A DNA stretch of 64,000 nucleotides. It comes from Punica granatum (Eukaryota; Streptophyta; Magnoliopsida; Myrtales; Lythraceae). How positions within the stretch are numbered: position 1 is the first letter of the stretch; the number at the start of each line of letters is the position of its first letter. Of this stretch, positions 44,288-56,445 are shown piece after piece. The position numbers and the translations under genes are program-made. Below the pieces are notes generated by a model. It was not told the origin of the DNA. It saw only the letters and a program-made list of their open reading frames with translations, and searched no databases. The stretch is from contig NC_045129.1 in NCBI RefSeq assembly GCF_007655135.1, forward strand, positions 10,168,001-10,232,000, read 5' to 3'.

Positions 44288-47200
44288 AAATTGTCTGAAG
44301 GGTAGTAGTGGTCAAGTGGGCAGCCCAAAAGGTGAATATATATGTCTACTTTTAACTTTGCGGGGCAAGTAAATAAATGATTAGTACACAAAATTTGACA
44401 AAAATTAACTTCCTGATGAGGTTTACCCAAGGTTGAGCTCAATTCACTTCTAAACATGGTAGGCGGCGGTCCGGAGTATCATCTAATGGATTAGCTCACT
44501 TATGGGTGAACTTGTAAATAATGGTTCTAGACTTGTACCTGTGTCTCGTATCGTGTGTTCAAGAGTCAAGAGTATTTTGATATTTTTAGCCAATTTTACA
44601 AAGAATGTATTTTCAATTTTATTTAAGTTTTTTGATGAATCCTGAAAAAGAGAAAAATTTTAAGTTTGTCTTTATTAATTATGAGATCAAAATATATGAC
44701 ATAAGTTTTTGCATATATATTTTTTATTAGCACCATCTAGTCTCTAAAATGATATAACTATTGCAATCGTGAATTTTATTCACTCATTAAACACTCAAAT
44801 CTAAAATTTTACTTCAAAGAAAAAGGTGTCGAGCCATTTAAATTAGTCCAAATGAGTGTTTTTGCGTATATTCATCTCCAAAAGACCTTTTACTCCTTTG
44901 CAGCATCGCCATTAACTGGACCACTTTGTGCAGCTTGAAGTGGGCATGCTTCCATTTGCACGTACCTGGCCTGTAATTTTAAGTTTAGGAGTGATGATTT
45001 GTGCCTGAAGTTTAACATTTAACAATTTTGCTCCTCAAAATTTAACTCGTTCTCATACTTTTCCTCATAATGCTGAATATGCATACTTATATTAGAATTT
45101 TGTCCGCACAACTGAGCATAAAATATGAAGCCATTCTTAGAGGGGGAAGACGGACTCCATAGTTCATATGATAAAGTTTTGCATCTTTAGAACAATTGAA
45201 AAGGCAACCCAACCATGAATTTATTCTAGATTCTGGAATTCTACAGTTGAACCTGCAAAGGGAAACCAAGATCAAACCTAACTATGGGGTGCCACCAGGA
45301 CCATCAAGATTACAAATTTCTCCCGGAACTGAAACTAATAAGTTTTACGTACTTTCAACAAACTTTAGGGTGCATGGTCGAAGGAGGTAATGTTCTAGGG
45401 GGTAACATATAATATTGCCCTTCATAAAAGGGACAACTAATATATGTAGGTTTCTTTATCCCTTTCAAAGAAAAGGATAATGTGCTAAGGTTTTATTAAA
45501 CATTACAGGCCTCTTCCGACAACTGTCGGGCTCACCTCCTTTGCTTTCTCCATTATTTCCCCCCTCCTTTTTACAATTTTTGGTGATTTTTATGTCTCTC
45601 TCAATAAATAAGTGATTGAATTTTTCTTCAGGTCAACGGGAAAAGTAACTGAAAAGCGGCTTGCAGTTCATGTTTATTTTTATCAGAATTTTAATTGTTA
45701 TGCTTTTGATGATTAATTAAGGAAAACAAGATATAATAAAAACTATGAAAATTCAAGCGAACACCTGCATAAGCATTCTTTTGGGTTGGAGAGAAAATAA
45801 TTTATGATATAAAATAACAAAACCATTAGCAATTGATTATGTTATTTGATAGAAACTAAGAAATTTATTATATGGCCTAGGAGGTAACATGTAAGCATGC
45901 AGTTCTACCAATTTCAAGTGTTAGATCTAAAAAAACGAAAAGTATGTATATATAATCATGGAGTACAAAAATAGCGTGGCTCGATTTTCACGGGGACAGG
46001 GCCATTGGCCCATTGGTGACCACGAATGTCTCCTTCATAAGCTACCTTCTACAACATATCTAGACGAATTATTCGCCGAGCATCATAATCTTTTAATTGG
46101 ACCCAATTAAAATATTAATTAGTGTACATGTGAAACTTCAACACACATGAGAAGATTGAAGAATCTAAACCTATAGATGGCGGGCGGCTACAGATACCCC
46201 CCTAATCCCGCCACCATTCACTCCCTGACAAAACAATATAATAAATTTTGCCTACGTGTAGAATATAAAAATAATAATTTTTTAAATTATTAAAATAATT
46301 TCATGCTCGGAGAGTTTTATCAGTGAACCGATCCGACTTCACTGGATTAGTCGAGATCCAATTTGCTTCCAGATAATAGGATTCACGCCGAAAAAAATAT
46401 TAAAATAATAATGCTTGAGATGTGGGGTAGAAGACGGAAAGAAGACAAAATTCTGAGGCATTCGCGGCGTTGCACCAAATCCAGCAGGTTTTGCTGCCCG
46501 TTTTACACTCAACATTATATAAATATTTGCCCGACAAAAATTATATAAATGTATAAAGTATAATATTATATCTATAAATGGAAATTAATTTACATAAAGA
46601 AAGATAAGAGGCTGCGGTCTCAAAGATAGAGAATATGTACGAGGAGAAGGGATTCATTGACGCCATATTGGAATTGGTCCAGTCACATGCCAATCAAAAT
46701 AATAATTTGCTAGCAGGCAATAAAAAGTTAGAACGATAAAACAAAGACATGATCACGAAATGAACGAAGAGATATATGTGATCATACGTATTATGTCGAG
46801 CTTCAGATGGGCTCTCAACTATTCTTTTTCCCCCATGTGGATCATACTTAGCTGATTAAATTATTATATATTGCATTTTCCGGACTTATATAAGTTTCAC
46901 GATATAGAATGTGATCAGTCAAATGACTACATCCATCTCATGCATTGTAAGAGATAGTTGTAGGGATGCAAATCAATAATAATAATAACGTAAAGAAAAT
47001 CAACATTATCCGGAAAAAAATAAAAAAGGGATGATTAAAATAGGAAAATGTACATTACCTAATTTGTAAAAGAAAGAACATAATAATGCAATTAATTGAA
47101 GAGACAATGAATCTACATATCAAGGTGTGCTATCAAAATAATGAAAATGTCAGCTAAGACATCATAACAAAGAAGCTATTATTTACACATCATTGATAAC

Positions 47201-47377
47201 AAACTAAAAGAGAAAAAAGAATAGTATGTGTATATGTTTCGATGTTACACATGATGATCAATATCTCTAATGGACTCTTCCCCCATCATTTCCTCCATCA
47301 TATAAATTCGTAACTTTTTTTTACCCTTCGTTTACCTCTTTTTCAATGTCGAAAAATTTCTCAAAAGTCCTGACTGA

Positions 47378-48234
47378 TCAATCCAATGAACAAATCCACG
47401 ATTCAATCATACCTTCTCCTCTCGTGCCGCCGCTCCCCGGACCTCTATCACCGCTTCCGATGCACCCGAAGTTACCTCCTAGAGGCCTCAACATGCCTTG
47501 ACTAGAGCCATCGTTCGTCCCGCCTCCATCTCCGTTCCAGTTCAGATGAGGATTGCCGTCATTGGTATTGTTATTGTTGTTCTCAGACAATGTCCAGTCC
47601 GAGGATTCCAACTTCGGGAGCCCCACTTGCAACTGTGTGCTCACTTGCCTGTGGCCAAGACCGAAGTCCTACAACACACCGATTTTCATATGAGGATTAT
47701 GATCACTCCCCGGAATATCCGATGATCCCAGGGTCTTTGGAGGGAACATAGATGAACTCGTGATAGGATATTTCTGGCCACCGGGTGCTTGGAAGAGAGA
47801 GTGGAAATCGAGAACTGGGTTTGGAGTGTTCTGATTAAGGAAGCTCGGCGGCAGTCTGAGGAGGCCGAGATCGGTGTTAGTGATTTTAATACCTGCCGTG
47901 GTTGGAGCTAAGGCATCGATCATCGAAGTAGGGAGTGAGGAAGAGGAGGAGTTCGAGGAGGCTGAGGAAGCAGGAGATGCAAAGGGTGGGATTATCTGGG
48001 GCTGTATCTTTTGAGCAAATGGCCTCAAAAGGTATGATGGAGCCCCCGCCGAGCCAAACAGATCGAGACGGCTTCTCTGGAAGGGCGGGGCAGTGAATGG
48101 GAGGGCCGAACCCACCGAGATCAGTGCAGCTCGGGTCAGGCCTCGGGCTCTTGGACCACGCGGCCATGTCGAGGTTCAGGATCGAGTTCGGCCCCACTGT
48201 GGGGGAGGCCGACCGGGTCGCCATCGGTTGAAAT
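47378..48234 (-). pseudogene. VQ-motif protein pseudogene lacking the VQ motif
   Basis: Truncated copy of the intact gene at 56446-57858. It begins at the codon matching Met80 (MATRSASPTVGPNSILNLDM) and has no N-terminus or promoter. After CTDLGGFG a deletion of about 335 bases (junction near 48108) removes the residues matching about 119-230, including the basic NPKKRSR stretch and the whole FxxxVQxxTG motif, and shifts the frame. Downstream the original frame resumes (PFTAPPFQRSRLDLFG) and runs to a nonsense codon at 47669-47671, where GAG became TAG after HMKIGVL. The C-terminus follows in the same frame and ends ESWICSLD. Confidence 0.92.
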
Positions 48235-48704
48235 AAACGGTCAACATTCATGCCAAACTTCGTTTCCTTTGCTATACGAGGGAAGATATCCCCACTTTTG
48301 GTTGAGTTAAATTCCTTATTTGTTGGAGGAAAGCAATTTTGATTCCTTCAAACCGAACGCCTGAAATTGGAATTAGTTTTTGGAATAAACTATTTCCGAT
48401 TCCGTCGCCTAACTTGTTTTTCTCCGAGGTGAATCGGGTTTGTTATCAGCTGAGTAGCGCCCACACATGCACAGAGCTACTGAAGTAGTCAAGACTCAAG
48501 AATATAGTGTCCTTGATATTCTAGATTGGACGCATGCTCCATCGGAGGACCAACCCGGCTTTGAAAAGGAAGTGTGGGAGGATCCTTGTTAGACTCGGGT
48601 CTGCTGGATTGGTCGGCTGCACGAATGGATATGAGATTTAGGTATCGTTTCATATCTATTGGCTCACCATCTTAGATATACTGACTTGCCACAAAATTGA
48701 GACT
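48235..48704. other. unique linker, no gene recognised
   Basis: Sequence between the duplication end and a MITE-like element; not shared with the right copy. No gene was seen. Confidence 0.5.
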
Positions 48705-48992
48705 TTTGAATGTGTTTAGTTTTAGAATTGAGTAGAGTTGAGTTTTGATTTTAATTGGTTTGTAATGATTGTGTCGTTGAATATGAGAAAGTGTGTGAAA
48801 AAATAATGAATAGTTGAAATAAAGTAATGATCGTGTTGTTGAATTGTGAAAAAAATAATGAATAGTTGAGATAATTTAATATTAAAAATTGAATTAAATG
48901 GCTAAAAATATTTAAAAAAAAAAGAGAAAAAGTAATAATTGTGTTGTTGAATTGAAGATCAAGAGTTAAGTTGAGTTGAGTTCAAACACACC
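48705..48992. mobile_element. MITE-like element
   Basis: About 285 bases, AT-rich. The left end reads TGTGTTTAGTTTTAGAATTG; the complement of the right end reads GGTGTGTTTGAACTCAACTC. GTGTTGTTGAATTG and AATAATGAATAGTTGA words repeat inside. Target duplication not resolved. Confidence 0.5.
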
Positions 48993-49748
48993 ATTGCGAG
49001 AACCCCACGGGCCAAGGCCCACTCCCCCAAAGACAATTCCAGATAAAATAATAGGCCACGCTTTCCTGGTTCCACTTAATAAATAGCCAGCCTAGGCCCA
49101 AACCAATCTTCTTATTAACATTAAATGCATACGATTGCGAGACGACGCCTTTTTGTGTCTCGATTTACCGTAATGTGGCCATATGTACAACCGGTTCGAA
49201 TGGGCTGCATGGCTAGGTTTCCATGATAGAATTTACTCCAATCATAGTAATTTCTTAATTAATTTAGCTCAATTCTTTACGACAATGTGCTAGAATGGCT
49301 AGACTTATACAACTGACTGAATTACTCGTTTTAGTCTGATTTTCAACTTAAACAAAATGAATAAATTATCTAATACGTATACAAATTGTCTGTGCCATTG
49401 ATTAAACGCGACTAGGAAATTGTTTTTAAGATATATATGATGAGTAGACTGCCTAATTTTTCCTGCTAAACCTTGAATTATGTCTTAAATCAACATTGAT
49501 TTATAAGGTTATGTTGGGATGGGACGGAAATAAAAGAGAGAACAGCTACAAGGGCCGGTTCCTTTTCTGACTCACAAGCCATGAATTTCATTGGTGAGAG
49601 CTCCCTTACTGGGAAAGAGCAATCATTATTAGGAGGGAACCAAGGGCATCATGAAAGGTAAGACTCTTTCTTGTATGGAGTAGCCCCACCTCATTTTCCA
49701 TTCCTCTAAATTTTGAGTGAAGAGATGCTCTTTCGATTATATTTGCAA

Positions 49749-50861
49749 CTACATGGGAATCCGCGTGTTGCACAAACAATTACTAAAGAATTTAAAAATA
49801 GAAATCGTGAAATGTCAAAACTTACTCATATGGTTAATTAATGTAAATTTTTATCCTAATATACGATTGAAGGATTTTCAATTATTAAAGCAACAACCAT
49901 AGCAAAATTGGAATAAATATTTTATTAAAACAATCAATATTGAAAAAGTTAATTTGAAAAAAAATTAGTTTAAAAAATTCATTATAAGATTCAACCAAAG
50001 AATAAGAACAATATTTCTATTAAATTATGAAATAAAAATAAAAATATTCAAGGTATACAAATCATAAAAGTATTGCCGTTATTGAAGCGACATCCATAAT
50101 GAAATTAAAATAGATATCTTGTCAAAACAATCAATATCGAAATAGTCAACCTCGAATAAAGTTCATTCAACAAATCAAAATTCAATCAAGAAAAAGAAAA
50201 ACTTTGAGAAGATTATGAAAACAATTAAAATATCAATGCAATTCTTTTGAAACTTACATTAAAAAATTTATTCTACGAATCAAAACTCAATCAAGAAAAA
50301 GAAAATTTTGGAGAAGAAAGGAAAAAAGTGACTTATAATTATATATAGAATATTGCTCTCCTTTGTCCGATACTCGGCAACAAATGACTATATATATATA
50401 TATATATATATGCCATTTACATATATTTTGGTGCCACCACTGTATCTTTTATATTATATTATATTATATTATAGATACGGCAATGTAAATTACTGTAATG
50501 TCCTTATTGAACTATATTCTTTATATATGATCTAAATATTGGGAGATATATATATATATATATATAATCATATATTAAATTACATATTTTGTTCCCTTGT
50601 ATATATTATGTTGTGTTTTATGTCATATTTTATTCCTTTATATATATATATATATATTTCGTTGTGCCTTATATATAAGATTATATTTACTACATAATTA
50701 ATTAATAAAATTTCCTTAATAAGAATATAAAATTTTCTTAGCATAAATGATGATGTAGAAACACAAGGGAGCTCTGTTTTATGTTTTTAATGATGTGGCG
50801 GCCGAGAATTCGACTCAGAGCTCCGTTTTTATATAGATATAAATAGCTATAGATATATAGA
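49749..50861 (-). mobile_element. non-autonomous Helitron-like insertion
   Basis: Absent from the left duplicate, whose sequence crosses the site uninterrupted (CCTACAAATTTCGAGG). The 1113-base insert lies between A and T without a target duplication. On the minus strand it starts TCTATATATCTATAGC and ends CCATGTAG before T, with a GC-rich AACACGCGGATTCCC near the end. A TC start, AT insertion site and no duplication fit Helitrons; the expected CTRR end is GTAG here and the hairpin is weak. The interior is AT-rich, with microsatellites at 50390-50410 and 50550-50660, and has no gene. Confidence 0.55.
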
Positions 50862-51487
50862 TTTTTTAGGAAATGTACATTATATAATCAATTGGAAACC
50901 TTAAGCTTCTTTTGTCCCCTTAAGAAATCATTCTCCTTCCATCTGTAAGTCCCTATATCATCAGGCTTTCGTTGAGAATTATAATACAAAAAAATTATCT
51001 AACAAAGACAATGACGGTCGTCCCTTAATGGATCGGAAGAATTTTTTGGTTATATTAATCAGGTTTGTTTACCTCAATAGGAATTATATATGGGTACATC
51101 TCCTATGCATTTTTCATTCTGTCATGGTAATTAATTAATTGTAAGAAAATTTACTGGATTTCTATGGGGCCAATCCTCTCTCCATGTAGGGTAATTTGTA
51201 TTTGGAAAATTTGACTAATGGGGCTGTGAAATTTATTAAGGTCGATTGATGGTCCAAAAAGTCAAGAGGGACAGCAACCTGGAAAAGTCCAACCAGCCAC
51301 GAGACTCGTGTCATGTTTCAACGTTCTTCAAAAATAGGACTAGCCCATCATGTCCGTACATTCACCCACGATCCCCTTTCACAATTTCAACATTCTTCCT
51401 CCTTAATGTTTTGATATGACCGACTGAGTCCAACATTAAAAGGATACGGTTAGTTATATCATCTAAACCTAAAGACATGGTAAGAAG

Positions 51488-51700
51488 TTATTTACAGCTA
51501 ATTAGTTTATATGGATGAAGCCAAAGCGATACGGGATCGATCTCGATCGATGATAAATGTAATTCAACAGGTCCTCGAGAGTCGGAATATTCAAAAGGAG
51601 TCCCAATTATGGAACCAAAGAGAAAGAGCTCTGAATGGAAGGAATGAACATATAAAGAGGGTTCTCTCTTGTGAGAATCTTGACAAGGCAGAATGGACAA
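51488..51700 (-). other. short frame conserved between duplicates, right copy
   Basis: Reads ILPCQDSHKREPSLYVHSFH, then SELFLFGSIIGTPFEYSD and IDPVSLWLHPYKLI. The plus strand is open too. Function and origin unknown. Confidence 0.25.
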
Positions 51701-53342
51701 AGTGGAACCCTAGCAATGTATAGCACATAGTCAAAAGCGAGCAGCGGCATTGATTCATCATGTGGTATTTCCTAAAATAAATGGATTTAATTTCGATCCT
51801 TTTAAAATTTTTTTACAAAAAGGAACGTAATAGGTCTTGTCTTTTTCTGGTATCGGGCATGCATTGGTGGTGAATGATGTGTTTTTCTTCGAGGGAGAGG
51901 GAATGCAATTCAAATGAACAGAGATAATTAAAGGAGTTGATTCATGTGATTTGGTGTCTACTCTCTTTAAAATATAAGAAAGATTTCATATTTGAATTTT
52001 GTAAAATGAGAAAATTCGCGTATATAAGAGTGGGACTGACCCGATTTGAACTTGAAGTACTCATCCATTAGGTTATGAAACATCATATGGTGCAAATGCC
52101 AAAAACAAATGGAGGGAAAAAAAACAGGATATCCATCCATTGACTCCTTCAAGACATGCAGAGACAAATCTCATTTGACCGCCCAGCAGTTTTTCAATTC
52201 AAATGGTGGAAATCAATCACTAGCTTTCTCCATTTGCACCACCCTGTTGTCAAGATTCGATAACGAGTCGTTTAAAATTCAACAAACTTGTTGATTAAGA
52301 TCTTATTTCACATATTTATATTTTACACCCATGGCATATGGCTTCCACCACTTCACCGATGAGATGGACGAGATATATAGGACTGGGAATGCGATAGACG
52401 TAACATATGCAACCTGGCGGGACTGGCTCATCTACGTCTGGCATACAAAACTTATATTTTTATTTTTCCGGATAGAACTCCTCTGTGTTAACTCATCGAT
52501 AAACTCCTCTATGTTAACTCATCAATAAACAATTAATTAGTAACAGACGAGTTTTAGAACACAATCACCCATAATCTGAAACCATCCGTGCGCGCGTAAT
52601 GGATGGGAGAAGGAAGGGTGGAATGATTGATCATTACAGTTCTATTCTAAAGGTGAGTGAGTGGTCTCTCTTGGAGAGGGGAAGGGAGCCATCATTGCAT
52701 GGGGAGCAAGCAGAGGTCTACTCATCAAATTGACACAAACTGGAGGGGTCCCACATGCCCTCCCGCCAACAACCTCCTCCCCTCCCCATATGATCCCATC
52801 CCATGATGGCTAAAATAAGTGTCACAGTTTCCACAGCCATTCCCTCCCCATCAAAAAAGCCACAATATCTCCCACAAAATCTCATGCCTCATCATTCAAA
52901 AATATTCATTCATATTTCCACATCAACGGTTTAAAAAAGCCATGCCTATGATCCAAAAGGACCTTCAACTATAACCCCCCTTTTGCTCCCTCACCATATA
53001 AAAAGAAAATATTCAAATTTTTTTGAATCTCCCTTTGTCTCTCTCTCAGTGTCTTTCTTTTATCATGATTCTAAGATTCAAAATCTCACACACACACAAA
53101 AGTGAAAGGCAAGCTCTTGCTGGGTGGCATTATTGAAGCAAAGAAGGTGCATGATCTATCAATCACACACTGCATAGTACTGGGGGTGGGGGATGTGAAC
53201 TTGAAGCATAATGTGAAAGAAATGGATGAACTTGATATCACCTGCTTTTGATCAGGGTTTTGTTAGAGATTTATAATTAGATCTAATCAACGCGGTTTCA
53301 TCGATCGAAAAGGTTGCAGCACTTTAAATATATGAATGATGT

Positions 53343-53367
53343 TGATGATGATGATGATGATGATGAT
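53343..53367. repeat. GAT microsatellite
   Basis: Counterpart of the longer tract at 44236-44287. Confidence 0.85.
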
Positions 53368-56300
53368 CATGATAAACTGTCTGAGGGTAGTAGTGCTCAA
53401 GTGGGCAGGCCAAAAGGTAAATATATTTGTGTACTTTTTAACTTTGTAAGGCCAAGTAAATATATGATTACTACACAAAATTTAACAAAAATTAACTTCC
53501 TGATGAGGTTTACCTCGGTTGAACTCAATTCCCTTCTAAACATGGCAGGCGGCTGTCAGGAATATCATCTAATGTATTAGCTTTTTTTTTGGGTAAATGA
53601 ATATCTAATGTATTAGCTTTACTTAAGGGTGAACTTGTTATTTAAAATAAGGGTTAGACTTGTACCTGTGTCTCCTATGGGGTGTTCAAGAGTCCAGAGG
53701 AATTTTTTTTAATCTATCATAAAAAAATAGTCAAGAGTTTTTTGATATATCTAGTCAATTTTACAAATAATATATTTTCAATTTTATTTAAGTTACAAAG
53801 GGAAAAAAATTAAGTTTGCCTTTACTGATTATGAGATCAACATATTATGGCATAAGTTTTTGCATATATTTTTTTGGATCTGGCATCACTTGGTCTCCGA
53901 AAGATAATAAATATCACACTCATGGATTTACTTCGTCCACAAGACACTCGAATCTGAGATTTTATTACAGAGAAAGATGTGTCTAACCATTTAAATTAGT
54001 CTATTGGTGTTTTTGCATATATTCAATATTCATCCCCAGAATACCTTTTAAGCCCTTGCAGTTTCGCCATTAATTGGACCGCTTTGTACGGCTTGAGGTG
54101 GGCATGTTTCCATTTGCACGTACCCCGCCTGTAAATTCAAGTTTAGGATTGATGATGCGTGCCTAAAGTTTTACATTTTACAATTTTGCTCCCCAAAGTT
54201 TTACTTGTTTTCCAACTTTTGCACCGGTAATTTCCTATAATGCTGAATACATATACTCATTACTCATATAGATTACAATATTGCTGGCAGAACCGAGCAT
54301 AAAATATGAAGCCATTCTTAGAGGGTGAAGACGGACTCCATAGTCCATATGATTAAATTTTGCATCTTTAGAACAGTTGAAAAAGCAACCAACCATGAAT
54401 TTCATTGAGATTCTGGAATTCTACAGTTGAACCCTCCAATTGAAACCCAGATCAAAACTAGTGATCATCAAGATCGCAAATTTCTTCCGGAACTGAAACT
54501 ATCATTTTGAATTTATTACTTTCGACAAACTTTAGGGTGCAAAATCGAAGGAGGCAGAGTTCTAGGGTGTAACATGTAATATTGCCTTCATAAAAGGGAC
54601 AACTATATGTAGGTTTTTCATCCCTTTCAAAGAAAAGGATAATGTGCTAAGGTTTTATGAAACATTACACGGCCTCAACCCACAACTGTCGGGCTCACCC
54701 CATTTGCTTTCTCCTTTATTTTCCCTCTCCATTTTACAATTTTTGGTGATTTTTATGTCTCTCATTAAATAAGTGATTGAATTTTTCTTCAAGTCAACGG
54801 TAAAGGTAAATGAAAAGCGGCTTCCAGCACATGTTTATTTTTATGTTAATCAGAATTTTAATTGTTATGCTTTTGATGATTAACTAAGGAAAACAATATA
54901 TAATAAAACCTAGGAAAATTGAAGCGAAGACTCACATGAGTATTTTTTTGCGTTGGGGAGAGTATGATTTATGATATAAAATAACAGAGCCATTAGCAAA
55001 TTGATTATGTTATTTGACAGAAATTAAGCAATTTACCATATGGCCCAGGACACACGTAAGCATGCAGTTCTACCAATTTCAAGTGTTAGATATAAAAAGA
55101 AAAGTAAATAAATATAATCACGGAATACAAAAGTAGCACGGCTCGATTTTCGGGGGACAGAGCCATTGGCCCATTGGTAACCATGTATGTCACCTTCATA
55201 AGCTACCTTCTACAACATATCTAGGCGAATTATTTGCCGTGCATCTTAATCTATTATAGGACCAAATTAAAATATTAATTAGTGTACATGGGAAACTCCA
55301 ACACACATGAGAAGATTTTGAAGAATCTAAACATATAGATGGCGGGCGGCTGCAGATACCCCCTAATCCCGCCACCAATCACTCCCTAGACAGAACAATA
55401 TAATAAATTCTGCCTACATGTAGAATATATAACAATATTTTTTAAAATTATTAAAATAATAATGCTTGAGATGAGGGGAAGATGGAAAAAAGACAAAATG
55501 CCGAGGCATTCGCGGCGTTGCACCAAACCCAGCAGATTTTGCCGCACGTTTTACACTCAACGTTATATAAATATTTGGCAAAAAGAAAAAGCCTTATGTA
55601 AATATATAAAGTATACATATAAACGGAAATTAATTTGGATAAAGAAAAATAAGAGGTTGCAGTCTCACAGATAGAGAATATCGTACCAGGAGAAGGGACT
55701 CATTGATAAATGTTAGGTTAGGTTTTGTTAGTCATTGACATCATATTGGGATTGGTCCAGTCACATGCCTATCAAAATAATTTGCTAGAAGGCAATCGAA
55801 GATAAAACTATAAAACAAAGACATGATCACAAAATGAACAGAGAGATATTGTGATCATACACGTATTATGCCGAAGTTTCAGATGGGTTCTCAACTATTC
55901 TTTTTCCCCCATGTGGATCATACTTAGCTGATTAAATTATTATATATTGCATTTTCCGGACTTATATAAGTTTCACGATATAGAATGTGATCAGTCAAAT
56001 GACTACACCCATCTCATGCATTGTAAGAGAGAGATGTAGGGATGCAAATGAAATAATAATGTAAAGAAAATTAACATTATCCGGAAAAAAAAAGATGATT
56101 AAAGCAGGCAAAATGTATATTACCTAATTTGTAAAAGAAGGAACATAATAATGCAATTAATTGAAGAGACAATGAATCTACATATTAACGTGTGTTATCA
56201 AAATAATTGAAATGTAAGCTAAGACATCATAACAAAGAAGCTATTATTTACACATCATTGATAACAAACTAAAAGAGAGAAAAAAAGAAAAGTATGTGTA

Positions 56301-56445
56301 TATGTTTCGATGTTACACATGATGATCAATATCTCTAATGTACTCTTCCCCCATCATTTCCTCCATCATATAAATTCGCAACTCTTCTTTACCCTTCTTT
56401 TACCTCTTTTTCGATATCGAAAAATTTCTCAAAAATCCTAACCGA

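Larger units (their letters stand above)
41170..48234. repeat. segmental duplication, left copy
   Basis: Colinear with 49205-57624 in direct orientation. Homology starts near TTCCATGA(A/T)(T/A)GA with TCAATCATAGTA and ends at GACCGGGTCGCCAT inside the VQ gene. Most of it is non-coding DNA that lies 3' of the VQ gene on the minus strand. The copy lacks the gene's 5' quarter and promoter, so it is the derived copy. Confidence 0.9.
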
